From IMG/VR virus record IMGVR_UViG_3300044516_001232, positions 1 through 39,791 of that record: DNA of 39,791 bases; one strand, written 5' to 3'. The position numbers were made by a program, and so were the translations under genes. Origin of the DNA: a virus. Below, in pieces: positions 8,182 to 16,255 of the stretch (its first letter is position 1; each line of letters opens with the position of its first letter). The notes below the pieces were generated by a model that saw nothing but the letters and a program-made list of their open reading frames with translations, ran no database searches and was not told the DNA's origin.

Positions 8182-9480
8182 ATGTATTCCAACGAACAAC
8201 TTAATGCAATTTACTCTTCAAAAATAGGGTTTGAATTTGAATTCTTTGCTAATGAAGATATTCAAAAAGCAAAGGAAAGTGTTGCAAATGCTCTTAATAA
8301 GAAGGTTAGGATAGAGGAAAAAGCTCATAGCGATTTTGCTCCAACTGCTGATGTTTTTAAGATGGAACCTGATAATTCAGGTGGAACCGGCATGATAGAA
8401 CTCGTGACCGGTTCTTTACCTTTTGTTGAGTCTAAACTTATCTTAGCAAAAATGCTAAAGTGGATAAGAGAAAATGGCTCAACTAATGATAGATGTTCAA
8501 TTCACGTTAACATTTCATTTGATGGTAAAAAGTTAGGACCTACTGCAAATATGACAAAACTTGATATTGGCAAGTTTGTTCTTAACTTTGATGAAGATAA
8601 AGTATATGAAGCTTTTCCTAATAGAAAGGATTCTGTTTATGCTAAGTCTATTAAGTTTATAGTACCTCTTAGTGGTATGACACAGCCTTCGCCTGAAAGA
8701 GCTCTTTGGAAAAACTATATGTTTGTAAATGAAAAATATTATGGCATAAATTTTACAAAGATTCCTAAAGGCTATATTGAATTTCGTTACCTTGGAGGAG
8801 CAGACTATGAAAAGAAGTATTCTACCATTTTATCAATGATGGAACATTTTATTACTTCACTATATGAAACTCTTGATAACCCGGGGTACAGCCCAGAAGA
8901 TATTAAAAGACTAAACCTGGTTTTAGAAAAGCATAGAGGTGTTGTTCAATCATATAAGACCTATGAAAAGTTTAAGGAAGTATATCCTAACATAACATTA
9001 TTGGTTGATCTTCAGTCTTCTAAGCAAATAGTTCAAATGTACTATCCAAAGATAAGAGATAAGGTTTTTGAATTGTTGACTAAAGCTGATATGGATAGCG
9101 GTCTAATTAATTATGATTCTGATACAGGAAAGATGCAAATTAAAGATGCCGATCTTAAAAGATGTTTTGAGATCACCGGTGTTGATATTGTAGAATGTAA
9201 AGTAAAAGGAAACATAAAAGGCTGCGATATCTTTGATTCTGAAATACATGATGCTTCTCTATTTGAATCAAATGTATTTGGTGGAAGTACCGTTACTGGT
9301 TGTAAAGTTGAGGATTCATATGTTAGTAGAAATGTAATTGTTGATAACTGCTATGTGTTTGGACATAGAGGAGTATTTAGCGGTGAAATGGTTGGTGGTA
9401 TCTTTAGACAAGGTAGAGCCACAAAGTTTGCTTCCTTTTCTGAATCAACTGAGGTAATTGAAGTTGAAAAAATTGATTAA
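8182..9480 (+). CDS. Amidoligase-family enzyme fused to a beta-helix-like C-terminal domain
   Basis: Encodes 432 residues in two parts. Residues 1-230 carry the conserved points of the amidoligase (COOH-NH2 ligase, glutamine-synthetase-like) family: GFEFEF at 16-21, EPDNS followed by IELVTG at 62-77, CSIHVNIS at 105-112 and YIEFRYLGG at 198-206. These correspond to the family's GxExE, DxS...ELV, HVH/N and ExR positions that hold ATP, metal and substrate. Such enzymes join a carboxyl and an amine, as in peptide tagging or cell-wall modification. Residues about 333-410 form repeated short beta units (VDIVECKVKGNIKGCDIF, SLFESNVFGGSTVTGCKVED) like a left- or right-handed beta-helix. Linkage to baseplate genes raises the option of a virion-associated or host-surface/protein-modifying enzyme. 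The substrate is unknown. Confidence 0.82.
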   Translation: MYSNEQLNAIYSSKIGFEFEFFANEDIQKAKESVANALNKKVRIEEKAHSDFAPTADVFKMEPDNSGGTGMIELVTGSLPFVESKLILAKMLKWIRENGSTNDRCSIHVNISFDGKKLGPTANMTKLDIGKFVLNFDEDKVYEAFPNRKDSVYAKSIKFIVPLSGMTQPSPERALWKNYMFVNEKYYGINFTKIPKGYIEFRYLGGADYEKKYSTILSMMEHFITSLYETLDNPGYSPEDIKRLNLVLEKHRGVVQSYKTYEKFKEVYPNITLLVDLQSSKQIVQMYYPKIRDKVFELLTKADMDSGLINYDSDTGKMQIKDADLKRCFEITGVDIVECKVKGNIKGCDIFDSEIHDASLFESNVFGGSTVTGCKVEDSYVSRNVIVDNCYVFGHRGVFSGEMVGGIFRQGRATKFASFSESTEVIEVEKID

Positions 9481-9485
9481 AGAAT

Positions 9486-10328
9486 ATGTCTTACGTAAAT
9501 TGTTCTGACCCGCATACACAGGCCTGTTTAGATGCATTAATTAAAGAAATTAATGATGATCTAACTATAGGCTGTCAAATACCCTTTACAGTTCCTAAGA
9601 ATGAACTGGCCAGAATTATCAATCGTGCAAAGGATTACTTTTATAAAATATATGAAGACAGTGTAGAGGAAATGTATATTGCTTTACCTGCTACTGCATG
9701 GCAAAAAAGAGATTTTAATAAAGGCATTGATGACTCAAGCGATACTTTATCAAGTGCTAATGTAAATAGTACAAGAGGTATTGTACAAATGCCATCGACG
9801 GTATATTCAGTGAATAATGTTTTTGAATGGAACGGGTTTGGTGGAGAAGATGGTGGATTTGGAAATAACTCTTTTTCTGCAGGTGATATAGATTTTTCAA
9901 TTGATAAGTTTATCTATTCTGATACTTATGGTGCTGGAATAGGCTCAGAGAATCTCATGTATTATGTTATTAATTCAAGCTTTATTGATACTGCACGCCA
10001 GGTATTACTTCCACAAATTTCATATTCATATAATAGGTTAACTCATAAGTTTAGATTCCAAGGAGAATTGCCAACCCATGCATGTATATTCCAGGTATAT
10101 AACACAATTCCTGATTGTGCTTTATATCAAGATGAAATGTTTATTAGATATTGTATAGCCAAGGCAAAAATGCAATTAGCTAGAATATTAGGAACATTCT
10201 CATTTAATTTACCCGGTAACATTACTATAAACTATGATATGATAGCATCAGAAGGTAAAGACGAAATAGATGCAATCATCGAAGAGATTAAAGGCGATGA
10301 AGGGGTTGACTACTTTTATACTGGCTAA
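9486..10328 (+). CDS. Conserved-looking virion protein, function unknown
   Basis: Encodes 280 residues, starting five bases after the amidoligase stop. The N-terminal helix reads ELARIINRAKDYFYKIYEDS. The middle is Gly/Asn/Ser-rich (about 108-140). The C-terminal part is the most characteristic: YQDEMFIRYCIAKAKMQLAR, then GTFSFNLPGNITINYDMIAS and EGKDEIDAIIEEIKG. I associate this 'Asp-Glu-helix, Leu-Pro-Gly-x-Ile, Glu-Gly-rich helix' ending with structural proteins of T4-like and jumbo myoviruses, in connector or tail positions, but cannot name the family. It precedes the gp25-type wedge gene after a 57-base gap holding an inverted repeat. A structural role is likely from context; an enzymatic role is not suggested by any motif. 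Confidence 0.68.
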   Translation: MSYVNCSDPHTQACLDALIKEINDDLTIGCQIPFTVPKNELARIINRAKDYFYKIYEDSVEEMYIALPATAWQKRDFNKGIDDSSDTLSSANVNSTRGIVQMPSTVYSVNNVFEWNGFGGEDGGFGNNSFSAGDIDFSIDKFIYSDTYGAGIGSENLMYYVINSSFIDTARQVLLPQISYSYNRLTHKFRFQGELPTHACIFQVYNTIPDCALYQDEMFIRYCIAKAKMQLARILGTFSFNLPGNITINYDMIASEGKDEIDAIIEEIKGDEGVDYFYTG

Positions 10329-10356
10329 TTTATATTATAAGACCGGTAAATTTTTA

Positions 10357-10385
10357 AGAGAATATATATTAAAAGAATATTCTCT
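10357..10385 (+). promoter_or_regulatory. Perfect 9-bp inverted repeat abutting the gp25-type start codon
   Basis: AGAGAATAT at 10357-10365 is the exact reverse complement of ATATTCTCT at 10377-10385, with an 11-base A/T-rich loop between. The right arm ends on the base before the ATG at 10386. In RNA this hairpin would bury the region in front of the start codon. In T4, late genes such as e and soc use hairpins of this kind to block translation from early read-through transcripts, while transcripts started inside the hairpin lack the left arm and are translated. The same logic here is inference. Confidence 0.5.
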
Positions 10386-10748
10386 ATGATCAACGATATT
10401 TATAGTAGAGGCCCAGCCGAGAATAAGTATACGCCAAATATTATTGACGTAACTGATGGCTTGTCTCAACTAATATTGAAAATAGAAAATGTTCTTTTTA
10501 CAAGAAAGGGTGACGTTTTAGGTGTACCTGATTTTGGATGTAATCTTGAAGATTTACTGTTTTCAATAGTTCTAAATGAAGCAGTAATTGAACAGAGAAT
10601 TGCTTCTCAAATTCAGGCATACTGTTTACCCGATGATAATTTATTTGGGATTAATGTCAGAGTATCTTTTTTTAACACTGAAGGTAGAAACGGTGCTCTT
10701 GTTGATATCTATATAAATGAACAAAGAGTAATTGGAGCACTTTTCTAA
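10386..10748 (+). CDS. Baseplate wedge protein, gp25-like
   Basis: Encodes 120 residues, close to T4 gp25 (132). Family pattern: an N-terminal helix DGLSQLILKIENVLFTRKGD, then the loop VLGVPDFGCNLEDLLF (family form: ry-gxx-p-x-yG-t-x-L-xx-llF), a helix EAVIEQRIASQIQAYCLPD, and beta strands FGINVRVSFFNTEGRNGALVDIYI. gp25/gpW-type proteins sit at the inner ring of the baseplate beside gp6 and are conserved in contractile tails and type VI secretion (TssE). It directly precedes the gp6-type gene, the usual order in contractile systems. Translation may be controlled by the inverted repeat ending at the base before its ATG. Assignment is confident. Confidence 0.87.
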   Translation: MINDIYSRGPAENKYTPNIIDVTDGLSQLILKIENVLFTRKGDVLGVPDFGCNLEDLLFSIVLNEAVIEQRIASQIQAYCLPDDNLFGINVRVSFFNTEGRNGALVDIYINEQRVIGALF

Positions 10749-10762
10749 AAATAGTATAATAA

Positions 10763-12619
10763 ATGTCATTCTTTAGTAAAACGAGATTAAAGGCAAGCCA
10801 ACTGTTCTATGATGCATTTGAATTTTTGCAAAGAACATATGACCAGGCCGCTGAAGTTTTTACACCAGCTTCTCCATTTGGACAGCTATTAACGGTTGTT
10901 GCCAATTTAGGTGAAATGATTTTTTATTACATTGAAGCAGTTGCAACCGAGCTTAATATTACTAGGGCTAGAAACATTGAATCAATTTATGGTCTTTCTA
11001 GATTAACTGGTCATGATCCTACTAGAGGAATATCTGCGCAAGGCGTTATTGGTTTAAGACTTAATACTAAAGCAGGAAACTTATTCAGTGGAGATTATGT
11101 ACAAATCTTAAATGGTGCTAAATTGGAAGTCGGTCAAAATGGCTTAACTTACTTTATTAAATTTGATAGTGACTACATAAGACTCGAAAAAACTAATAAG
11201 CAATTCATTAATGTTGAATTAATCCAAGGCCAAATTGAAACACAAACCTTTACAGGTTCTGGTCTTCCTTTGCAAAGTTACAATTTAACTACAAAGGAAC
11301 CAACTGACCAATACATGGTAACTGTAACTGTTGATGGCGAGATGTGGAAGAAGGTTGATTCATTATATGATATGGGTCCTGGTCATAAAGACTTTATGTG
11401 TAAGACTAGTGTTAATGGCGGTTTAAGTATCTTTTTTGGAAATAATCAATTTGGCTATTTACCTCCACTAGGTTCTATTATCACAGTAACATATGTTAAG
11501 ACTAGGGGATCTACTGGAAACATTGGTGGTAAAAATCTCGATATTAAATTTGTTGATCCTGGTACTGATTATTTAGGGCAAGAGGTTGATCTAAATGAAG
11601 TCTTATCTCTTAATATTGTAAGAAACCCTAATTTTGGTTCAGACAGTGAAGACCCTGCGTTTACCCGTCTTATTGCGCCGTATCAGAGTAATTCATTTGT
11701 TTTGGCAAATCCTAATAACTACATTTACTATTTAAGTAAGTATGATTCATTTTCATTTGTAGATGCATATAATACTAAAGATGATCAATATGTAAGTGAT
11801 GATAATATCATTTACCTATTCTTAATTCCTGACATTAATAAGAAGATCACAAGTGATAAGGATTACTTTAATGTTCCTCTTGAAGAGTTTACATTAACTG
11901 AGGATGAAAAGAATCAGGTATATGAAATCTTAAATAAGAGTGGCCGTCAGGTTGTTACCGCTGAGGTTAGAATAAATGATCCTATTGTTAAAAAGTATGC
12001 AATTAATATTGTAACCCGTTGGATAGAAGGATATGATAAAGATCAATTGGTCACAGCAATTAGAAGTACATTAAATGATTACTTCTTAAAAGTAAACAGA
12101 AGAGATAGAATACCTAGATCTGATTTAATTTCATTAATAGAAGATATTCCAGGAATTGATTCTGTTAATGTATTCTTTATCTCTGAAGAGAATGAAAATG
12201 CAATTAGAAACGGTTTCTATTTTGTTCCGGTTTATGGTGTTGATCCAGCAACCGATCAAAGAGTTCTGATTGAGAATAAGAAAATAGTTTTAATTGAAGG
12301 TGAAGATCCTCAATTAGGATTGGATGAATTTGGAGATATCATTATAGGATCTGATGATATAGCTGTTATAAGAGGTGGATGGCAAGATCGTAATGGAACA
12401 TATTTTGAAGAAACACCAGTTAAGAACGGAATTGGTTCTCTTAATGTATTCTTTAAGAATGTTACTGCTGCTAATCTTTATAATAAAACTCAGCAAGAAA
12501 GGTTTAATGAACTTAAGAGAAATAAGGGAACCACTATTGCTACAAGTAATAATGCAAGAGCAACTAATACCGGTAGACTTTTAGATAACAGTACACAGAA
12601 AGTAATTAAGAATTTATAA
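10763..12619 (+). CDS. Baseplate wedge protein, gp6/baseplate J-like
   Basis: Encodes 618 residues, near T4 gp6 (660). The N-terminal helical region (about 1-85) ends with NITRARNIESIYGLSRLTGH, a common opening of baseplate J proteins. The central region is beta-rich with SGDYVQILNGAKLEVG and later FGNNQFGYLPPLGSIITVTY and YVKTRGSTGNIGG. The C-terminal domain has VTRWIEGYDKDQLVTAIRST, then LNDYFLKVNRRDRIPRSDLI and IEDIPGIDSVNVFF, the J-family arrangement in which an a/b domain pairs wedges. It forms the inner iris of the baseplate with gp25. The stop overlaps the next start in a TAATG junction. A second small frame inside its 3' end is a shadow and is not annotated. Confidence 0.85.
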   Translation: MSFFSKTRLKASQLFYDAFEFLQRTYDQAAEVFTPASPFGQLLTVVANLGEMIFYYIEAVATELNITRARNIESIYGLSRLTGHDPTRGISAQGVIGLRLNTKAGNLFSGDYVQILNGAKLEVGQNGLTYFIKFDSDYIRLEKTNKQFINVELIQGQIETQTFTGSGLPLQSYNLTTKEPTDQYMVTVTVDGEMWKKVDSLYDMGPGHKDFMCKTSVNGGLSIFFGNNQFGYLPPLGSIITVTYVKTRGSTGNIGGKNLDIKFVDPGTDYLGQEVDLNEVLSLNIVRNPNFGSDSEDPAFTRLIAPYQSNSFVLANPNNYIYYLSKYDSFSFVDAYNTKDDQYVSDDNIIYLFLIPDINKKITSDKDYFNVPLEEFTLTEDEKNQVYEILNKSGRQVVTAEVRINDPIVKKYAINIVTRWIEGYDKDQLVTAIRSTLNDYFLKVNRRDRIPRSDLISLIEDIPGIDSVNVFFISEENENAIRNGFYFVPVYGVDPATDQRVLIENKKIVLIEGEDPQLGLDEFGDIIIGSDDIAVIRGGWQDRNGTYFEETPVKNGIGSLNVFFKNVTAANLYNKTQQERFNELKRNKGTTIATSNNARATNTGRLLDNSTQKVIKNL

Positions 12620-12888
12620 TGAACGAGTTAACAGAAAAAAGAAGAGGTTTTGAAAGTCCGTATAAAACGGCATATGAGGAAGGCTGGGAATTAAAGAACA
12701 CCGGCTTTGACTATAGCGAATCTTTGTTGGAGAAAACCTTATCACCTTATATGTTTGGTAATGAAAGACTTGCAAACTTTATCATAGGACACTTAAACGG
12801 TATTATGGTTTTCTTTATTAATAAGGTTAAGTTTCTAAGAATCTATTACAATTTTGCAGTACCTAAAGACTATCAAAAAATAAATTAA
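12619..12888 (+). CDS. Small hypothetical protein between gp6- and gp7-type genes
   Basis: Encodes 89 residues. It overlaps the gp6-type stop by one base (TAATG) and is followed after one base by the gp7-type gene, so it is a true member of the baseplate operon. The N-terminal half is charged and aromatic (KRRGFESPYKTAYEEGWELK). The C-terminal half is more hydrophobic (ERLANFIIGHLNGIMVFFIN), which could be an amphipathic helix or a short membrane segment. No family is recognised. A wedge accessory or assembly factor is plausible from position only. Confidence 0.65.
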   Translation: MNELTEKRRGFESPYKTAYEEGWELKNTGFDYSESLLEKTLSPYMFGNERLANFIIGHLNGIMVFFINKVKFLRIYYNFAVPKDYQKIN

Positions 12889-12889
12889 G

Positions 12890-15800
12890 ATGAATCGCTG
12901 GAGTCATATATACTTTTTTGATAAGAACGGCAAGTATTATAATTTTGATTATGATCAAACTAATGATATTTGGACCGGCAATATTTACTTACCTGAAGTT
13001 TCTACTGGACTTTTTGAGGTAGGCCAATTGTTTATCTTACAGGAATTTATTAATGCTACTACCGGTCTTAAGAAATTTGGATATCCACATTCATATGAGC
13101 CTCATCCTATAACAGGGCAAACAGGTTTTACTGGACAAGGAAACACTGGAACTTGTGATTGGTTAGCTGAATGGGAAACAACAGACCCTGAGGCAATCTT
13201 CTTATTTCAGTTTGATGAAAATTTTGTAACTGGTACAAATTCTGCATTAAGTATAGAAGTTGCAGGACCGCCATTGGTTAAGTATGATCAAATTGCTATT
13301 CCTTTAGATTATGATCCTCTGCAGACTGTTGATTCTGAAGACTATGTTGTAACAAATGACATTAGACCGCAGGTTCTTCAGATTAACTTTACTATAAACT
13401 CGGAGGAAGAAGATACTTTTAAAAGAACTCTAATCATTAGAGATGAATGCACAGGTACTGACGTTGCAAAGATAACGGTATTTGGCGAGACAATCGGTGA
13501 AGATGAACGTCTTAGAACTATGACCGAAAACTTTGGTTATAACATTGCTCTTAATGATACACATATCTTTAGGGATACAAATATCTATGAACAAAAACCT
13601 GACTTTATTGAATTAAACCGAAAGAGAAAAGAGCTTATGATGGAAGGTCATAACATTTATCCTTTTATTGGTTCTTACAAAGGTCTTATTAATGCAATTA
13701 ACTTTTTTGGTTATAATAATCTACAGGTTAAAGAGTTCTGGAAAAACATTAATAAGTCTTCTCCTAGATATGGCAAGTATATTCAATCTAATGCTATAAA
13801 CCTATTTGATCCTGAGGTTAATTATAATGATATGACAATAACTCTTCCTAATAAAAACTTTAGGAAGACCAATATGTTTAGCTTAATCTATAAGATTAAT
13901 CAGGTTAAGAATGGCTTTTATGATGAGGATGATCTTCCACAAACAGAGGAGGTATTTGACTATACCTTAGAGGAAGTACTTATTAAGCTATTTGGGCTTA
14001 AGAGAAAATTAGAAAAAGAATTCTTACCTCTTAATGCTCATATTAAGGATATCACTGGTGAAGCTGACTTTTTTGGATTGGCTGAACTTACCAATACTAT
14101 AAGCAGAAATGATAAAAGAAATATTGATGTAGGTATTGCTGCTAACTTTAAGGTTAGTCCTGAAGGATGTTCATATCTAGAGGATCTTAGAAGCTTTGCG
14201 GATTTTTGCTATCAGCAGGAAGGCATTGTTGGTCAAGCAATAGTTAACTTCTGTAATGCTTATGTAGCCCCACTCTTAGCATATAGTACCTCTGGTGGTG
14301 GATCTGGTAGTGGAGGAAGTAATATACAGACATATAGAAACCTTGTAGTAGGACCATATAATCCTGGTGATCAATTACCTAGTCCTCCGATTGGACCTGA
14401 TCCTAATAGTATTTTAGGTTCACCTTTTGGTGCTCAGATTTTTTCTATTGCTGATATTGCTAATGTATATGCTTCATATTTTACTAGATATTCACCGAGT
14501 GCCAATGGTGTATTACCTGATAAACCTGATGTACCAGTAGGATCTTTAGTTATATTAGAAAATACTTCATTTGGAAACTTAACATGGAATAACATTGATA
14601 TGACATGGAACCAGGTTTCAAATGCAAATACATTTCATACATTTGATTTTGATCCACAGGGTGCAAATGTTGGAGATGAATTTAGAATATATGATCCTGT
14701 AACCGGATCACAAGCTTCATATGTAGTCCAACCTGGTGACACCGATAACACAGTAACAACTGCACTCTATAACCAATTAGTTGCATTAAAGAATAGTTTT
14801 GTATCTCCTTGGTTATTTTTTGATATTAGCCAAGTTACATTAACCAGTGGAACTGCCATAAGACTTTATGGAAGTAATACGCAAAACATTCAAGTTGAAG
14901 TTATTCGTACCCCAGTTAGCGGAGCAGTATTCTTTAAGTTTGATAATCCTGGAGAAATCTTATATACTTGGAATAGCATACAGAGATCAAACTTTAGTGA
15001 AATTGAATGGACGGTTTATAAAGAAGAGACTGAGTCATCTCCTGAATACTTCTTTACAATTAGAGGTCCTATCAATGTTTATAACAGCCTTCCTATAACA
15101 TTACCTTATGTTGGTAGTTATAATGTTGAAATGAAACTGTTTGATCTTTACAATAACATTTCTTCAATAATAAAAACTGATGTTATTGATATTTGTAGTA
15201 AGGAGGTTGAATATTCAGGTTGGTATCAGGCTAGAAAATATGAATACACTTGGTTAACAGATGGTAAGTGGAAATGGAACGAATATGGTTCTACATGGAA
15301 CCTTCCAATTGAGCCTAGCGTAACATGGGATGAAGAAACTCCTAGTTTATACGATTCTCTTGATAGAGTTAATGCAATACTTAATAATTTTGGATTAGGT
15401 GTATCTCCTAACTTTAGACTATTAAATTACCAAGATAATGGTAACACTAGTTTTGTAGGACCTTATTATTGGGATAACTTAACAAAAGGAAACTGGAATG
15501 ATACCTATCATCTATGGTGGGATCTAACTTCAATTACCGGTGATACTCCTGCATTCTTTCAATTTAAAGAAATATCAACTTTCTCATATCTTAGAATAGT
15601 TGATCGTAAAGGTGATATAGGTACTTTCTATTTTGATCCAACTATTACAACATTATCTCAAGCAGCTTCTAAACTTAATTTAAGTAATGATCCTATAATT
15701 AATAAGTACATTTACAATGTTGTACTTGATGCAACAAATAATGAGAAGTTTATACAGGCAGTTTCACGTTACTTTGGTAAGTATGGTGATTGGCAAGATG

Positions 15801-16246
15801 TTGATATCGTTGATGTAAATGGAAACAGGATATGTGCATCAACCGGAAGTACACCTACTGGTGTTACTGGAAATACTGGTGTTACTGGAATAACCGGAAA
15901 TACTGGTTCAACTGGAACTGGATGTGAAAGCTTAATCTATAGAAAAGGTTTACATAGATCAAGTAATCCTACATGGGATACTGCTAGATTTATTAATGAA
16001 GGGAAAACACTTCCTAAAATGACATGGCTCATGTTTGTATATGATAAATGTAAAATAAATGGAAAAGGTAAACCTAAATGGACAATACGAAATACTTCTA
16101 ATCCTAACACACCTGATATATATTTTGAAAGCAAGTACTTAACATACCTGTTTCAAGATCCCGGTAGATACGAGATAGGCTTAGAACTAACAGATTCTAA
16201 TGGGAATAAATATAAAAAGGAAAGAAATATTCTAATCATAAAATAA
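12890..16246 (+). CDS. Large baseplate wedge protein, gp7-like candidate with Trp-rich and collagen-like segments
   Basis: Encodes 1118 residues, near T4 gp7 (about 1030), and occupies the gp7 place just after gp6. Residues about 206-285 read ERLRTMTENFGYNIALND, then EGHNIYPFIGSYKGLINAIN and FFGYNNLQVKEFW, like the tail-protein I/gp7-type region that binds gp6. G-x-T collagen-like triplets occur at about 74-88 and 985-1011. Residues about 560-880 form a Trp-rich array with recurring TWN/KWN/TWD units. Immunoglobulin- or PKD-like strands appear near 700-760 (FFTIRGPINVYN, LPYVGSYNVEMKLFD) and at the end (DPGRYEIGLELTDSNG). The protein probably forms the wedge backbone plus peripheral adhesive modules. 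gp7 orthology is inferred from position and the N-terminal region. Confidence 0.72.
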   Translation: MNRWSHIYFFDKNGKYYNFDYDQTNDIWTGNIYLPEVSTGLFEVGQLFILQEFINATTGLKKFGYPHSYEPHPITGQTGFTGQGNTGTCDWLAEWETTDPEAIFLFQFDENFVTGTNSALSIEVAGPPLVKYDQIAIPLDYDPLQTVDSEDYVVTNDIRPQVLQINFTINSEEEDTFKRTLIIRDECTGTDVAKITVFGETIGEDERLRTMTENFGYNIALNDTHIFRDTNIYEQKPDFIELNRKRKELMMEGHNIYPFIGSYKGLINAINFFGYNNLQVKEFWKNINKSSPRYGKYIQSNAINLFDPEVNYNDMTITLPNKNFRKTNMFSLIYKINQVKNGFYDEDDLPQTEEVFDYTLEEVLIKLFGLKRKLEKEFLPLNAHIKDITGEADFFGLAELTNTISRNDKRNIDVGIAANFKVSPEGCSYLEDLRSFADFCYQQEGIVGQAIVNFCNAYVAPLLAYSTSGGGSGSGGSNIQTYRNLVVGPYNPGDQLPSPPIGPDPNSILGSPFGAQIFSIADIANVYASYFTRYSPSANGVLPDKPDVPVGSLVILENTSFGNLTWNNIDMTWNQVSNANTFHTFDFDPQGANVGDEFRIYDPVTGSQASYVVQPGDTDNTVTTALYNQLVALKNSFVSPWLFFDISQVTLTSGTAIRLYGSNTQNIQVEVIRTPVSGAVFFKFDNPGEILYTWNSIQRSNFSEIEWTVYKEETESSPEYFFTIRGPINVYNSLPITLPYVGSYNVEMKLFDLYNNISSIIKTDVIDICSKEVEYSGWYQARKYEYTWLTDGKWKWNEYGSTWNLPIEPSVTWDEETPSLYDSLDRVNAILNNFGLGVSPNFRLLNYQDNGNTSFVGPYYWDNLTKGNWNDTYHLWWDLTSITGDTPAFFQFKEISTFSYLRIVDRKGDIGTFYFDPTITTLSQAASKLNLSNDPIINKYIYNVVLDATNNEKFIQAVSRYFGKYGDWQDVDIVDVNGNRICASTGSTPTGVTGNTGVTGITGNTGSTGTGCESLIYRKGLHRSSNPTWDTARFINEGKTLPKMTWLMFVYDKCKINGKGKPKWTIRNTSNPNTPDIYFESKYLTYLFQDPGRYEIGLELTDSNGNKYKKERNILIIK
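13112..13152 (+). repeat. Collagen-like G-x-T codon run (gp7-like, N-terminal)
   Basis: Short in-frame run coding for TGQTGFTGQGNTGT, a Gly-x-Thr triplet pattern. It is interrupted once and is the shortest of the collagen-like segments in this window. Confidence 0.5.
14583..15535 (+). repeat. Trp-rich tandem motif array inside the gp7-like gene
   Basis: The encoded protein shows recurring units with W-N or W-D at short intervals: LTWNNIDMTWN, YTWNSIQ, YTWLTDGKWKWNEYGSTWN, VTWDEETP, YYWDNLTKGNWNDTYHLWWD. A related TWD/TWL pair follows at about 15970-16027. This looks like degenerate tandem repeats of a beta-strand unit rather than nucleotide repeats. Confidence 0.45.
15844..15923 (+). repeat. 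Collagen-like G-x-T codon run (gp7-like, C-terminal)
   Basis: About eight Gly-x-Thr triplets in frame (TGVTGNTGVTGITGNTGSTG). At DNA level GGTGTTACTGGAAATACT is repeated imperfectly. Gly-x-y runs of this kind trimerise in phage fibres. Confidence 0.7.
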
Positions 16247-16255
16247 GAAAAAAAA

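Noticed and set aside
12375-12584. Alternative + strand frame inside the gp6-like gene
   Set aside because: The gp6-like frame has clear family features through this part; the alternative frame gives a Leu-rich translation typical of a frame-shifted reading.
15844-15923. Short direct DNA repeats considered as a CRISPR or iteron array
   Set aside because: They are in frame in a coding region and code for collagen-like triplets; unit length and lack of spacers do not fit CRISPR or iterons. No tRNA or CRISPR array was seen anywhere in the window.
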